This document shows positions 34,701-45,583 of a stretch of DNA of 64,000 bases, one piece after another (the stretch's first letter is position 1; each line of letters begins with the position of its first letter). The DNA is from Odontesthes bonariensis. Its lineage: Eukaryota > Chordata > Actinopteri > Atheriniformes > Atherinopsidae. The stretch covers positions 7,551,536-7,615,535 of the forward strand of contig NC_134524.1 in assembly GCF_027942865.1 (NCBI RefSeq), read 5' to 3'. The notes under the pieces are model-generated. The model saw nothing but the letters and a program-made list of their open reading frames with translations, searched no databases and had not been told where the DNA came from. Both the position numbers and the translations under genes were made by a program.

Positions 34701-37663
34701 CTTTAGCAGCGCCGAATTCGTGGGAACAAAATTGTAAATAGCCGGTATTTTGTCAGATTTTCAACACGTTGGGGGATCTAAACGACTACTTTCTCACCTG
34801 AAAATGTTTCAAATGTTGCTAAAGTTTACAGAGTTTAGAGCTTAAGAGAAATCAGCTTCAGGCCGGCTGATTTCGGCTCGGGTAGTAACGAAATGCATTG
34901 TGGGTAAACGCTCTGCATACTGTCTGATCGTTGAGTATGCAGTATGGAAGTATGTAGTAAGCAGTTTGGAACACAGCCACGGTGTCTCCCAACATGGTCA
35001 GAAAATGTGACATTTGAAGTCCTGAGGACAGTAAAAACTAAGTTTTATGCTGGTTTGCTGGACACAGCAGCAGCAGCTCTGTGCTGCAGGATGTTCAGCG
35101 TCGGTTAGGACGCGACTTTAAATGCTTTTCGACATCCGTAGTGTGAAGGAAGGCAGCGTCTACAAGCTGAATTTTAAAGGAACTTACATTTCTGTAGCAG
35201 TTCTGCTCTGAGCGTTGCACTCTTGGGTTTCCTCTTGAGCTGGAAATGTTTGACGGGAGGAGTAAGGGGTCCCACTAAGGTGGTCAACGCACTCTTGTTC
35301 AGGTACTGGCATTCCAGGGGAAGCATGGCGGACGCCTCGCACTCTCCCACTGAAGAGGAGGAGAAGAAGAAATTAACCACAGGACAGACCAACTAACCTG
35401 TGCAGTTAGAGGAAGGGTTCCCAAACCTTTCTCCCTGAGCTCGCCAAGAATGTCCTGCACGTTCGGATTCTGCTCCTCCAAGTCCAGATTGAGAGAGCCG
35501 GTCTCCGGGAAGGACTTGAGGATGTCTGCGACCATCAGCACCCAGGGCTCCGAATCCACCGTAGCCAGCTGGATGATCTCCGACAGGGCCTCCTTCATCT
35601 GGCAGAAGAGAAGGCAGCTTGGTCACATCACCTGAGGTCAGCTTTCAGTTCAGCAGGTGCAGTTTAAACACAGGTGGGACCACCTTCCTTCTAACAGTAT
35701 CGACTGAGGCCGAGAAAACATCCAAGACAGTCAGCTGCCTCCAACTTCCTCTGTGTGAGTGGAGCTGAATCCACCGCACAGACCCCTTTAAATTACTTAA
35801 ATGGTGACTTTGTGTCACAAAGTGTTCAAATAATGTGACACAGAGCAGCTTTATGAGGAATTTAACTGTATTAATATAACTTTGGAGCATGAGCAGAGCT
35901 TCCAGGTCCATTTAGGTTTAGCTGAGTGTATCCCTGCACTGTGATTTGAGCCCAAACTGCGTTATATGGGCGTAATAAGCCGTTACATTCACTGTAACTG
36001 GACCACCAAAATTAATATAAGTTATGGTTTATGTTAGCAGACAATCCCAGCTTATTACAGCCGGGAAAAGATGATTGTTTTGATGTTATTACAGTTACAA
36101 GGTGCTCAACTAACTACATTTACAGACCGCTGTACAACCACTGAAGCAATTTTCATCAGCAAAACAACTTTATCAGCAGATAAAAAGCACATTTGCTGCT
36201 TCAGACCTCCTATTTGAGACATTTCTGTCACATAAAACCAGAAACTGGGGATTAAACCTCAGAAGATTTTCGTTTTACCCAAATAAAAGCCAAACAAATC
36301 AGTTTTGAGAAAAAGAGCATCTCAACTTTATAATAATTCATTTTATGATTTCTCAGATTTACTTAATTACAGCTTAAAGTAGCCGATGATTCAATAGTAA
36401 ATGGTCCAAACCAGTAGGTTGTTGTCAGTACTTATAGAGTCTAAATAAACCTTTTTCTCATCTATTTAACCAAGACGCAAAATAGCGCAAACACAAGAAA
36501 ACACCAAATAATATGTGCATGTTTACGTCATTAAAGGGAACCCGTCAGATCATTTTATCATCACAGTCATGACGGGCCAAATAGAGGCTGAACAGTCATT
36601 TAAAACCACACAAACATGCTTTTAATACCTTTGAAATTGGTTTAAATTAGGAAAACAGCTCCCGCAAGAATATTTAATTACACTTTTCTATATTAGGTTC
36701 TTGGCTAAATGTGGTGCAGGCTTCCTCTGATATAAGCAAAGGAGGAATTATGGACATATAAAGGCAGTTTAGTGCACTTGTGTTATAAATGAACAACAAC
36801 CCAAAATGTAAAAAACGCACTTCTTGGGGGGGGGGAGCGCGTAAAGTCTCGCGATAAAGGAAAAAAAGAGTCTATCACACGTTTGGTTTTACATTTGTAT
36901 GACTCCAAGGGATGAACTCTCTGGGAGCTGGGCGCGTTACACTTTATGAGTGGATACTGGTGACGGGTTTTGGGCAGCGGAACAGGTGATATGTCGGACT
37001 GAGAGTTGGTACCGCCCTCCTGCGTCCGTCCCACCACAATGTCTGCGACTGGCGCCAGGCTAATGCTGCACAGGCAGCCGGGGAAGTTAGCGGCTGAGAA
37101 AAACAAATATGAACACGCCGAGAAAAGTAGTCACAGAGGAACCCGTCAGTTGGGGCGATTCGTAACCAAGTTGTCGGCTCGAAGCGAAGCTGAGGTGACA
37201 ACAAGAAGGTGCGCTGCGGATTTAAACACCAGCCTGCCGCTTCTCGCGTTAGCTAGTTAGCGGTTAGCTAGCCGCCAACAACAACCGGCGTTAAGTCCCG
37301 AGGCAGGCTTTCCGCGAGCACGCCGCGCACTCGCGGTGTTTTGGTTCAATGTGAAAGCCGCGCGGTGAACTCCTCTGTCGGCTGTGACCTGAGAGCGAGC
37401 AGCGTCCCCTTTTACCTGCCAGGCTAGCGGCTAGCTAACGCCAAGCGACCCACCTCGTCCATGGTCCGCCTGGGAAGATGCAGCATCCCGAGCAGCAGCT
37501 TCAGCTTCACCGGCGGCGACAGGCTGGAGAAGCACAGCCGTATGTTGTCGATCACCGACAGGGTGAGGAGCGAGGCGATGCTCGGAGGCGTCCACAGCTC
37601 GTCCGTGGATCCCAGTTTGTTGTGCAGCCACAGGCCGGTGTCGCTGTCCTTCATCGACGCCAT
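27324..37663 (-). CDS. nelfa: Negative elongation factor A (11 exons)
   Basis: Coding exons in transcript order are 37663-37454, 35598-35427, 35349-35188, 32930-32841, 32754-32627, 32546-32477, 32399-32311, 30357-30249, 30143-29815, 29735-29636 and 27508-27324. They join in phase to 548 codons including the stop, near the usual vertebrate length. The product is the NELF-A subunit, which with DSIF holds RNA polymerase II paused near promoters. The N terminus (MASMKDSDTGLWLHNKLG) and the conserved PWVLMVADILKSFPETGSLN and PLTPPVKHFQLKRKPKSATL blocks carry the HDAg-like Pol II-binding region. The Pro/Thr/Ala-rich exon 9 is a low-complexity linker that seems longer than in mammals. The C terminus (MLVDTVFEMNYSTGQWTRLK) is highly conserved. 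Introns 3, 7 and 10 hold MITE insertions; intron 7 carries a 1.3-kb minisatellite. The start is fixed by the family N terminus in exon 1. Confidence 0.95.
27665..29558 (+). mobile_element. MITE family 'GGCTGTGTTCGAAAC', copy A, interrupted by a hAT element (NELFA intron 10)
   Basis: The left terminal repeat is GGCTGTGTTCGAAACCGCAT (27665); the right end is its complement ending at 29558. The ~630-bp MITE is split after 28261 by a 1268-bp hAT insertion. The internal sequence (TGGGTATGCATCATGAGG, CGTAACGTGACGTCGCCGAT and so on) matches copies B-F in this window. No open reading frame is shared by the copies, so it is non-autonomous. Confidence 0.85.
28262..29529 (-). mobile_element. hAT element with transposase N-terminal remnant, nested in MITE copy A
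   Basis: The ends TAGGGTTGGGA and ACCAACCCTA are flanked by an exact 8-bp duplication GTATGTAG (28254-28261, 29530-29537), diagnostic of hAT insertion. On the minus strand, 29428-29012 encodes about 138 residues: a BED finger (VQCNYCEALF...LIYHLKNVHP) and the following hAT helical segment (KRIVNMIVKDMLPLSVADGEGF). The frame then ends and the RNase H-like catalytic domain and dimerisation region are absent, so this is an internally deleted, non-autonomous copy. Confidence 0.85.
30388..32266 (+). mobile_element. MITE copy B carrying an expanded heptamer array (NELFA intron 7)
   Basis: The terminal repeats are at 30388 (GGCTGTGTTCGAAACCGCAT) and, inverted, at 32247-32266. GATGAT flanks both sides (30382-30387, 32267-32272), a possible target duplication. 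The body to about 30956 matches other copies; the rest is the minisatellite described next. At 1879 bp it is about three times the normal family length. Confidence 0.85.
30957..32250 (+). repeat. 1.3-kb minisatellite of AGTATGC / AGTATGT / AGTATGGA units
   Basis: About 180 tandem 7-8-bp units fill the right subterminal zone of MITE copy B. Copy C has only about five such units in the same place and copy D about 23, so the array grew inside the transposon. The unit resembles the inner part of the terminal repeat itself (complement of GCATACT). Long frames read as repeated HTAYCILHTTYCI-type peptides are artefacts of a stop-free heptamer. Confidence 0.93.
33186..33258 (-). mobile_element. tRNA-derived SINE head, fused to hAT MITE copy 3
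   Basis: On the minus strand the sequence reads TTTGTGGCGTAGTGTGTTAA, a degenerate A box, followed by GGCGCCCCATG and CTATAGTCCTCGCTGCAGC. The B box is lost. The same ~75-bp block is next to hAT fragment 5 at 50918-50996, so it travels with some copies of that MITE. Confidence 0.5.
33259..33832 (+). mobile_element. BED-finger hAT MITE, copy 3 (NELFA intron 3)
   Basis: This contains about three units of the GTAAAAGTCTG...CTTTTATTTT subterminal repeat, an intact 101-codon BED-finger frame (33404-33709, CKHCQVELSS...HLKAKH) and the right terminus ACCCAGCCCTA at 33832. The left terminus is replaced by SINE-like sequence. It differs from copy 1 by only a handful of substitutions. Confidence 0.75.
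34367..34978 (+). mobile_element. MITE copy C (NELFA intron 3)
   Basis: A near full-length copy of the GGCTGTGTTCGAAAC family, 612 bp. The right subterminal zone holds only about five AGTATGN units before the inverted terminus GGAACACAGCC. Flanks do not show a clear target duplication. Confidence 0.85.
35599..37453 (-). other. NELFA intron 1, no feature recognised
   Basis: Apart from AT-rich stretches at 35900-36780 and a G run near 36826-36836 I see no transposon end or exon. The last ~450 bases toward exon 1 are CpG-rich and continue the promoter island. Confidence 0.5.
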
Positions 37664-37790
37664 CTTGGAAAAAGAAGTGTTTTGAGTTCGGGCATTTTAA
37701 CAGGCTACCTAAGAAAACAGCAGTCAGGACCCCGCCCACACCGGGGAGGGGAGGAGAGGGAGGGGGGGCATTTGTCAACAATTAACTATG
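37664..37790 (-). promoter_or_regulatory. NELFA promoter region
   Basis: On the minus strand a GC box (GGGCGGGG) lies at about 37737-37730, about 70 bases before the ATG. The start codon itself sits in CCAAGATGGCGTC, which matches the YY1-type AAGATGGCG element typical of housekeeping promoters. The flanking purine-rich GGGGAGGGGAGG tract (37743-37768) adds to the GC-rich island. Confidence 0.5.
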
Positions 37791-38216
37791 AAAACAAAGG
37801 GAAAAGTATGAGTTTTATCCCTGCTGTGACAAGTTTTAAATTGTGTGAATTTGTGCTAATAAAGGTTTTAAAAACGCACTCTTTTGCTTGACCAGTGTTT
37901 TTTTGGACATGAATTCTTGAATATTTAATCCTTTCATCTCCTTATTGTTATCTCCAACTGCTTAATAATTGAGGGCCACAGAGTGTCGACCTCTTTCTGA
38001 CTATGTGATGAATTGATTTACGTTGGGAATGTTTACAGCTAACACAAAGTACCCACTCCTGGGTGGGTTGCAGATTAATGAGTGTCCAGATTCCTTTTTC
38101 CATTTGTTCTTAGCCACACTGTAGTGATGAAAGGGGCTTTCCTATGCCTCCAAAAGCTAAACAGATCAATTTTAAAGTATATAACCATCTCTGGCTTTTA
38201 AGAGAACCACTTATAG

Positions 38217-39090
38217 AGAGAGTTGAGGACTCGACTAGTCCAATTTAAAATATTACGTAGAATATACTGGACTCCTGTTGGGCTACACAGGGTGGGATTA
38301 GCAAATAATGGTAAAGGTTGGAGATGCCAGCAGGATAGCGGCACATTGTTACACATGCTGTGGGAGTGCCCAGATGTTCAGGTATCTTGGGTAGCAGTTC
38401 ACAGGACAGTGAGATCCTTGGCAAAGATATTCCTTTTTGTAATAGACTCTACACTCTTGGAGACCCTTCAGTTATGAGTGCTCTGCCTTCATTTCTTTCT
38501 CAGTGGGGCCCAAACAGCGATTATGCTGGGTAGGAAATTATTAATATTGGAATGGAAATCTTCTTCAGCTCCATCGCTTAATCACTGGCATACTTCTCTC
38601 GGCCAACTAGCTTCTTTAGAAAGGTTATCATTTAAATTATTGAACAAACTAGATGATTATGATCGAAAATGGGGCCCCTACCTGGCTTATATTCAATTAG
38701 CGACCCTCTCCAGCTCAAATACTTAGGCACCTGAATAGGCTTATACAGCTGAACTCTTGAAACTTCATGTCCAGATTTCGTTTGGCATCACTTTTGTTTG
38801 TATTTATTTATTTTATTATTATTTGTTATTCATTTTATTTTTTTACTAATATACTAATACTGATGTGTATGATTATGTTTATATATATATATTTTTTATT
38901 TGTTAATTTTTGTTTTTGCATACATTCGTTCCTTTTACTATTTAATTTTGTGTGTGTAGTGTTGTACAATTCACTTGAAGTCACTTGTTAAGGACTGAAT
39001 TTATATTGTATAATAATATAATGTGGATTATTGTTTGTTCATTGTTATTGTTTGAAAAATAAAAAAAAGTTTAAATTGTAACAAAAAAAA
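38217..39090 (+). mobile_element. 5'-truncated L1 insertion with 16-bp target-site duplication
   Basis: AGAGAACCACTTATAG occurs at 38201-38216 and again at 39091-39106, directly after an A-rich tail. The insert translates (38223-38477) as FKILRRIYWTPVGLHRVGL, then GWRCQQDSGTLLHMLWECP, the C-terminal zinc-knuckle-like segment of L1-clade ORF2. The remaining C-terminal codons continue in another frame (38478-38726). Only the last ~0.9 kb of the element is present. Confidence 0.85.
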
Positions 39091-39106
39091 AGAGAACCAC
39101 TTATAG

Positions 39107-40039
39107 ATTGAATTAAGATAATAACAACAGTGAAAGACAACAGATCATCTCTTCTTCTGTGTTTTTTGGTATATTTGTGTCATCGGTTTCATTTTAAAAA
39201 ATCCCGCTTTGCTCTTAATTTGATAGAGATTTTATATCTTTGAATTATTTGAAGTTGCCCCCAGTTTTTTCTGCCAAATATTGTTGTAACATTTGAAAAT
39301 CACAAATAAAGTTCCTGTTTTTCCCATGTAATTGAAATATTATTCTGCTAATACAGCTTTTAAAACATCTTTATGGATGTATGAGACATAAATGTACACG
39401 GCTAACATTATATTTCCACATTAGTTCATATTTGAGCAGGCATGAGTATGAAACTAACCAGCTCGTAGTTGGGTTGGGCAGAGACTGGCAGGTCAGGTCT
39501 TTTCCTTGGTAGGAAAATAAAAATGATCATGAAAGTGAAGCTTAATTCTGAGGCTTATTCGTGTTGAATATTAAAGATTATTTAACTTTAATTATTACTG
39601 AAATATAACCTTTTTCTCACATTATATGAGTGAATCCAAATAAAATTGCATCAAATGACATATAATTCTATTTATATTCACATACATCTTATTAAATATG
39701 ATTGTTTAGTATTTTAGACCCTTGATGACAGAACATTAGTAGGAAAATTAAGTTGAATTTCAGCTCGGTACTAAACATAGGAGGAGATTTAGGATCGTGT
39801 ATAGGACTAAAAAAAGAGTCTTTCTATCTGTCTAAGCTGTGAAATAAAGAAAGTTACAGTATTTTAAAAGAAATAAAAGAACACAGAGCCTTAAAATACA
39901 CATGTTGAGTACTTCCTTAAGTAAAAAACAACCTTTTATCATTTAATTTATCCAAATGTAGTTTAAAAATGCTTTATTTTGAACATTGTTACCACCCGGA
40001 AGCCTTTATTCTGGCCCCCAAAACAAATTATCGGTGAAC
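39107..40039. other. Intergenic AT-rich DNA between NELFA and NICOL1
   Basis: No exon or repeat end is recognised in this stretch, which is AT-rich with many short homopolymer runs. Confidence 0.5.
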
Positions 40040-40125
40040 CCACACGCATGCGCAGTTCGCAGATCCACATAAAACATCTCTCGGTGGTCATTTCACACTA
40101 ATCTGGTTCCGCTGAATATCCGACG
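40040..40125 (+). other. Candidate 5' untranslated exon of NICOL1
   Basis: The sequence after the ACGCATGCGCAGT motif (40041-40053, an NRF1-like site) ends CCGACG and continues GTAGGT, a good splice donor at 40125/40126. The coding exon begins after an acceptor (CATCTTAG) at 40349-40350, two bases before the ATG. This spacing supports an untranslated first exon and a ~225-base intron. The transcription start is not determined. Confidence 0.45.
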
Positions 40126-40352
40126 GTAGGTTAATATTATGCTGTTTGTTGTCTTTTCTCTCTGCGGACTGCATTTATAACGACAATATTTACCGATGAA
40201 AAAAAAAAGGACATTTGATCAAGAAAGCCGGTTATTTATGTGCATTTTATTTTATTTGTTGTCCGCCGTGCAGACGAATCAGTGTAATTATCCACGAAGC
40301 TTTCTATATTTTTGTTATATCCTTATTTAAAGAACCTGACTGCATCTTAGCC

Positions 40353-43300
40353 ATGCCATCCAGTGGGTATATCCAGGCTGCGGTGGTCCTGCTGGCGGTC
40401 CAGCTCGTCTGTGTCGGCGCATCCGATGCGGACCAGGAGGCAGGGACCGTCATCCCAGCTGAAAGTAGGTGGATTCAAAAATAACATTTGTTTTATTTTG
40501 TCCGTTCAGTGCGCGTTTTTGAACGTGTGTGGAGGTGGAAATGTGTCAGCCATTGTGGTGTTTTCACCACCTAATGATGAGGCGTCCCGCAGGGAGCACA
40601 CAGTGGGAATTGGAGGTCACTCTCATTGGTGAATGGCTCACATCATGAATCTGGGCCTTTTTTTTTTTTTTTTTTTATCAGGGATTTAACAAAGCAAACA
40701 TTTATACACCCAGACCTTTGTTTTATATGATTGATAATTGTTACCGTGGACTTGATTCATGTTAATGGTAAAAGCCAACTGCACTTAATATAGCACAATT
40801 CAACAAGAAGGTGATTCAGAGTGCTTTACATAAAGAATAAAAGCGTCAAAAAGGAACAAAATTACAGTTAAACGAAGAGGAAAACACATACAAAGAGATC
40901 CAGCGCAGCAAAAACGATTAATCAAAGTCCCTCAGTCCAATCAAATCGGTTAATAAATGCAGTGGACAGGAAAGTATCAATGTTTTTGCACGATATCTTT
41001 AAATTCATTTGGACTGTTGCTTGTTTTTAAATTCATTTAAATTATTTTATTTGTTTCTTTACATACTTTTATGTATTTAATGCTTCTTCCACTCCCTGTT
41101 GCAATGCTTTTATTTTATGTGAAGCACTTTGAATTGTTTTGTACATGAAATGTGCTATACAAATAATTTGATTTGATTTAAAAGAAGCACGTGTGGACGC
41201 AGACCTGCATTTATCTGTGAGTTTGTTCCACGTTTATGGTTCATAAAGACTGAAAGCAGCTTCTTCCTGGTCAGTTCTAACTGTGTGAACAGAAATCAAA
41301 CCTGTTCCCAAAGACCTGAGACGTCTTAAAGGTTTTAATTTAGAGATTAAACCATTTAAAGTCTAACTTTAGTAAACTAACTCTACAGTGTAGAGACCTG
41401 AGATGGGGTGATATGATCCACTTTTCTGTTACTGTAATCTACTTTAATCCTTAAATTATTCTTCAGCTCGTAGTCGGCCGACTTCATAACTGAGTTGATA
41501 CGACTGATAAAGTTCAGGTCTGAGTCCATAATAACAAGCAGATTTCTGTCTTGGTTTTGAGGTTTTTAACATTAGAAACTGAACTTGAGCACAGATTTTT
41601 AATCGTTCTTCTTTGGCTCCACAGCCGGTGACTTCTGTTTTCTCTTTTTTTTAACTGAAATAAAGTCTGGATCATCCGGTTGTTTATTTGTTTTAGACGC
41701 TTAATTTGTGTTTGTAAAGGATTATAATCTCCAGGCGACCTGGTGATGTAGATTTGTGTGTCGTCTGCGTAACCATGGAAGCCTGTAAATGTTGAATAAA
41801 AGAGGCTCCAGTATTGAACCCTGAGGAACTCCACATGCCTTTTTTTGTCCTGTCAGACGTGTAATTGCCCACACACAAAGTATTCTCTGTGTTTTAAATA
41901 AGGTTTAAACCAGTTTAGTGTTATAGTAGAGAGTGCCACCCGGTTTTCCAGCCTGTGGATCAATATGTTCAGGTCGACTGTATCAAATGCAGCACCGAGG
42001 TCCAGAAACGTCGTCATGATCTGCGTTTAATTTGATGTTATCACTTTAACACTTAGGAGTCAGTAATATAAATGTAAAGAAGTGGACCGATGACCAGCTC
42101 TGTAAATCTCAAAACCCACCGCATACGCCACAGACGTCTTTTACACATAAACACGATGCAAATTGAGATAAAAATGATTTCTGTGCTCGTCAAACACGAT
42201 GCTCGTCAATATTTTCCCGTGAGTTATAGTTTTCTTCTCACCAAACCTACGAATGAACACCTGAACTCTTTCTTTCTGCTTCCAGGTCGTCCTTGTGTGG
42301 ACTGTCATGCCTTCGAGTTCATGCAGAGAGCGCTGCAGGATCTAAAGAAGACGGCTTTCAACCTTGATGCCAGGGTCAGTCGAGTTCATTTGCACGTCAA
42401 GTTCTTCTTAAAATCCTTTAATTTAAGGAATGTTCAGGGTTTTAAATGCACGACAAACACCAGCTGAGGATGATTGTGTGGAACACGCTGCACAGTGTAT
42501 CTTATGTGTGTCTGTATTACAAAGAAACCTCCTCTCAGGTCCAGGATAAGTGGTTTAGCGTGGTAACGAAAGAGAGACGGATCGTTCAAAATCTCTTTTC
42601 TGATAACTTTCAAAGATTTTAACCTTTTTTTTAAATCCAAATCATGACTGAAACATACGATATCTTTGTCTTTGTCCTTAATTTGAACCAAATGCATTAA
42701 ATGATGTCTGTGTGGTTGTATTCATATCCACATACGTCTTATAAAGTAAATCACTAAACAACTAAAGCATTTTAATTCCTGGATGAGCAACTGCTTCCCT
42801 AACAGCCAGAGATTCACCTGCTTTACATTCATTAAATAAAATAAAATGTAGCTCAGCAGATGACTGACCTATAATTAGAAGGCTGCAGGTAAATGGACTG
42901 TTATTTATTGGGTTTTTCTAGTCTAGTTTTTACACTCCAAACAGCTCCTCTTAGTCTGCACATGGCTTTTTCTCTCTATCGCACACATGTGGGGGGGGGG
43001 TGACATGTGGTCAAAGTGTCCTAAGAGAGCCAGGAATCGCAGCCTTCTGGGCGGCAGACGACCCCTCCCTCTCTTCCCCATCTTCTCCAGCTATAAGTCG
43101 CTTTACATCAGTTGAATTAACGTGGATAAGACGGAGTTTCTGTTCCTATCGGGTTCTATTTGCGGCTCTACGTGTATCGTAACTAGGGCTGGGCAACGAT
43201 TAAAATGTTCACGATTAATCGCATTTGTACGTAAAATGCAAAAATTAATTTAAAAGTAGTGTATAGCTTTTAGCATTTAGCTTTATTTTAAATGTGCTGC

Positions 43301-44175
43301 CATATGAATGAAAGTGCCATAACATTTGTTGTGCAAACACACTTTTAACATCAGCATCTTTCTGTAGTTTTTATGTAGAAGCCTCGCTCCACTGTCTGTT
43401 TCCTTGAATGACTTGCTGCTATCAGTTGTGTGTTTTGCCTTTAAGTGATATTTTAGACTGGAACTACTACGCTGAGAAGACAATTCAACTTGGCAGTGTT
43501 TACAGATGACTTTGGTTCTGTCGACTCCGCCGTCTGGAAGAACTTTAACATGAAAATGGCCGAGTAAAAGTTCCATACCCTTCTCCATGTTTGGTGGATC
43601 CGCCGATTACTTTCTTTTCCTGTTCCACAGCAGACAGAAACAGACTTTTACAAAATAAAAGCCTGTGAGCAGCAGACTTTTACAATAATAAAAGCCTGTG
43701 AGCAGCAGACTTTTACAATAATAAGATAAATAATAAAACCTGCGTTAATACCTGATAAAATATTTGTCGGCGTTAAATAATTAACGAGTTAACGCGATAA
43801 TAACGAGTTAACTCGCCCAGCCCTAATCGTAACTCGTGACTCGTCTTAGAATAAATTTAAATCTAAAAGATGTGAAAACCTCCTTTAAAGTTTCATTTAG
43901 CAGATACTGGATGTGTTTCCTGCATGTATTATCCAAACAAGTGGAGTCAGTGTTCAGATTTGATTCTGTTTCTTGTTAGATTTTTGTATTTTCATTCAGA
44001 AACCATCATCTTTGTGTGTTTTCTAAGCGTTTGACTGCTGGGAAAAACACAAACTTCCCTCTCTGGAGCGCTGAGATGCTTGTTTTTTTTCTTTGCCTTG
44101 CAGACGGAGACGCTGGTGCTGAGGGCGGAGAGGAGGGCTCTGTGCGACTGCATGCCCACCAACTCGCTGCGCTGA
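40353..44175 (+). CDS. nicol1: NICOL1 (C4orf48) secreted peptide, 3 coding exons
   Basis: Coding exons 40353-40464, 42286-42374 and 44104-44175 join in phase to 91 codons including the stop. The N terminus (GYIQAAVVLLAVQLVCVGA) is a signal peptide. The mature part carries RPCVDCHAFEFMQRALQDL and ends RTETLVLRAERRALCDCM plus PTNSLR. This is the highly conserved core of neuropeptide-like protein C4orf48, now NICOL1, reported in mammals to act with NELL2 in lumicrine signalling. Four mature cysteines are seen; a further cysteine that I recall in the mammalian middle segment is phenylalanine here (KKTAFNL). The gene lies head-away from NELFA, as in human. The start is chosen because the ATG begins the signal peptide directly after a splice acceptor. 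Confidence 0.92.
40770..42035 (-). repeat. LINE-derived block in NICOL1 intron
   Basis: Several retroelement pieces follow one another: a tail-like segment (40795-40970), a plus-strand 3' tail (41098-41180, near identical to 2331-2420) and an L2-type block (41380-42035) with AGACCTGAGATGGGGTGATA and GTATCAAATGCAGCACCGAG. No intact frame remains. The exact number of insertions is unclear. Confidence 0.5.
42375..43183 (+). other. NICOL1 intron sequence, nothing recognised
   Basis: Between exon 2 and the hAT MITE I see only a G run at about 42991-43000 and no mobile-element end. The stretch ends with the left copy of the MITE's target duplication (43176-43183). Confidence 0.5.
43184..43825 (-). 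mobile_element. BED-finger hAT MITE, copy 4, complete with 8-bp duplication
   Basis: The element starts TAGGGCTGGGCAACG and ends GCCCAGCCCTA, flanked by exact ATCGTAAC (43176-43183 and 43826-43833). It is 642 bp and is the reference full-length copy in this window. On the minus strand it keeps the 101-codon BED-finger frame (43588-43283). The 8-bp duplication places it in the hAT superfamily. It lies in the NICOL1 intron before the last exon. Confidence 0.9.
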
Positions 44176-44955
44176 GCTCCACCCGCCCCGACACTCTGAA
44201 AACAACACTGTTCCAAAACCGATTCTCACCCGAGCTCATCTCCACAACAGGCTCTTTTTTATTTTTCTTTTAGTTTCTGTCGGGTGAAGCTTTGATTTGA
44301 ACCACGAATCATTCGGGACCACCAACGTTTGTCAGCCACACGCCTCCGTCTCTCATCGGCTCATTTCTTTTGTACTTTTTAGCATTCGTCCGTATAACAG
44401 ACACGGTAGAAAGCATCCGTAAAGGATTGCGTCGTATGAATTTATCGTTTACACACATCGAATTGTAGCATCACAAGAACTTTATTCGACTGCTCGAACG
44501 AACAGTTTTTAAGTTTAGGTTTTAGTCGTTTTAGGTGGAGGAATCTGACTGCAGTTTCACAGCTTCCACAAGCAGTTGGGTTACTCTTTGTGAAGAAATA
44601 TTTAGGCAGAGAGTACTTGTAGGTCTTGATTTAGCACAGCACTGTAGCATGAATTTACAGCACTTTCTGTTAAATTGTTAATATACATTGTATGTATAGA
44701 TTGTACATTTGTAATTGGGCACAGACCGTCTTTTCTGCGAGATAAAAGTGACAAAAGTGCTAAAAGTGACGAGGTGGACGCGGCGGGATGTGCTGCAGCA
44801 CCGGATAAGAAAGAGGACATCAGCAGGGAACGGCGAGCTAACTTAATGTTATTACGTAGGTCTTATTGTTGCTTGTTCATGAACAGCGTGCTTTGTTAAT
44901 ATGTGAGAAATTCACTCTTAATGTAAAACTTGTGATTAAAAAAAACTGAGTAACC
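44176..44955 (+). terminator. NICOL1 3' untranslated region with ATTAAA signal
   Basis: No AATAAA is found in the ~760 bases after the stop. ATTAAA occurs at 44935-44940, followed by a T-rich stretch. This variant signal is the best candidate for the mRNA end. Confidence 0.4.
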
Positions 44956-45175
44956 TTCTCTGCTTTCATTCTTTTCTCTGACGGGGGGGGGGGTTTGTCC
45001 GTTTTTAACGCGTCAACACACACAAACACGTGTTTCTGTTTTACATTCAGCTCATTTGTAGGCGCAGAGCTTCAAATGAATGAAAAAATATTCAATGTTT
45101 CCATGATGAATAAAATCAAGGTGCCCGCTGGGAGATTTTTAGCAAAATTAGCCACAGAGAGTCTCAGATGGGCGA

Positions 45176-45535
45176 GGTCATCCGTCTACGATCTTCCACT
45201 TCCAGATACAGCAGGGAAACCCAGACTCTCCTCCCCAGCTGCTCCTGGGGGATCCCGGGGGCGCTCCCAGGCCAGAAGGGATATATCGTCCCCTCAGTGA
45301 GGTCTGGGTCAGCCCCGGGGCCTCCTCCCAGCAGGACGGGCCTGGAAAACCTCCGAAGGGAGGCGACCCGGAGGCATCCTAACCAGAGGAACCACCTCTA
45401 TGTGGAGCAGTGGCTCCTGCCTGTGAGGCTGAGCCCAGCCACGCTCACAAGAAACTCATTTCGGCCGCGTGTAACTGCGTCACTGCCCAGATCTGTGAGC
45501 AAAAAGGTGAGGGTTGGAACAAAGATGGAGCGGGA
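45176..45535 (-). mobile_element. RTE/Rex-like LINE fragment
   Basis: Minus-strand translation gives a decayed version of the RMPPGRLPxEVFxACPTGRRPRG-type block typical of fish RTE-like retrotransposons (seen here as CLRVASLRRFSRPVLLGGGP). It is the same family as 12441-12605. It has frameshifts and stops. Confidence 0.5.
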
Positions 45536-45583
45536 AAGCTTCACCTTCTCACTGCCGAATCTTTCCATCTTTAAAGACTCAGC

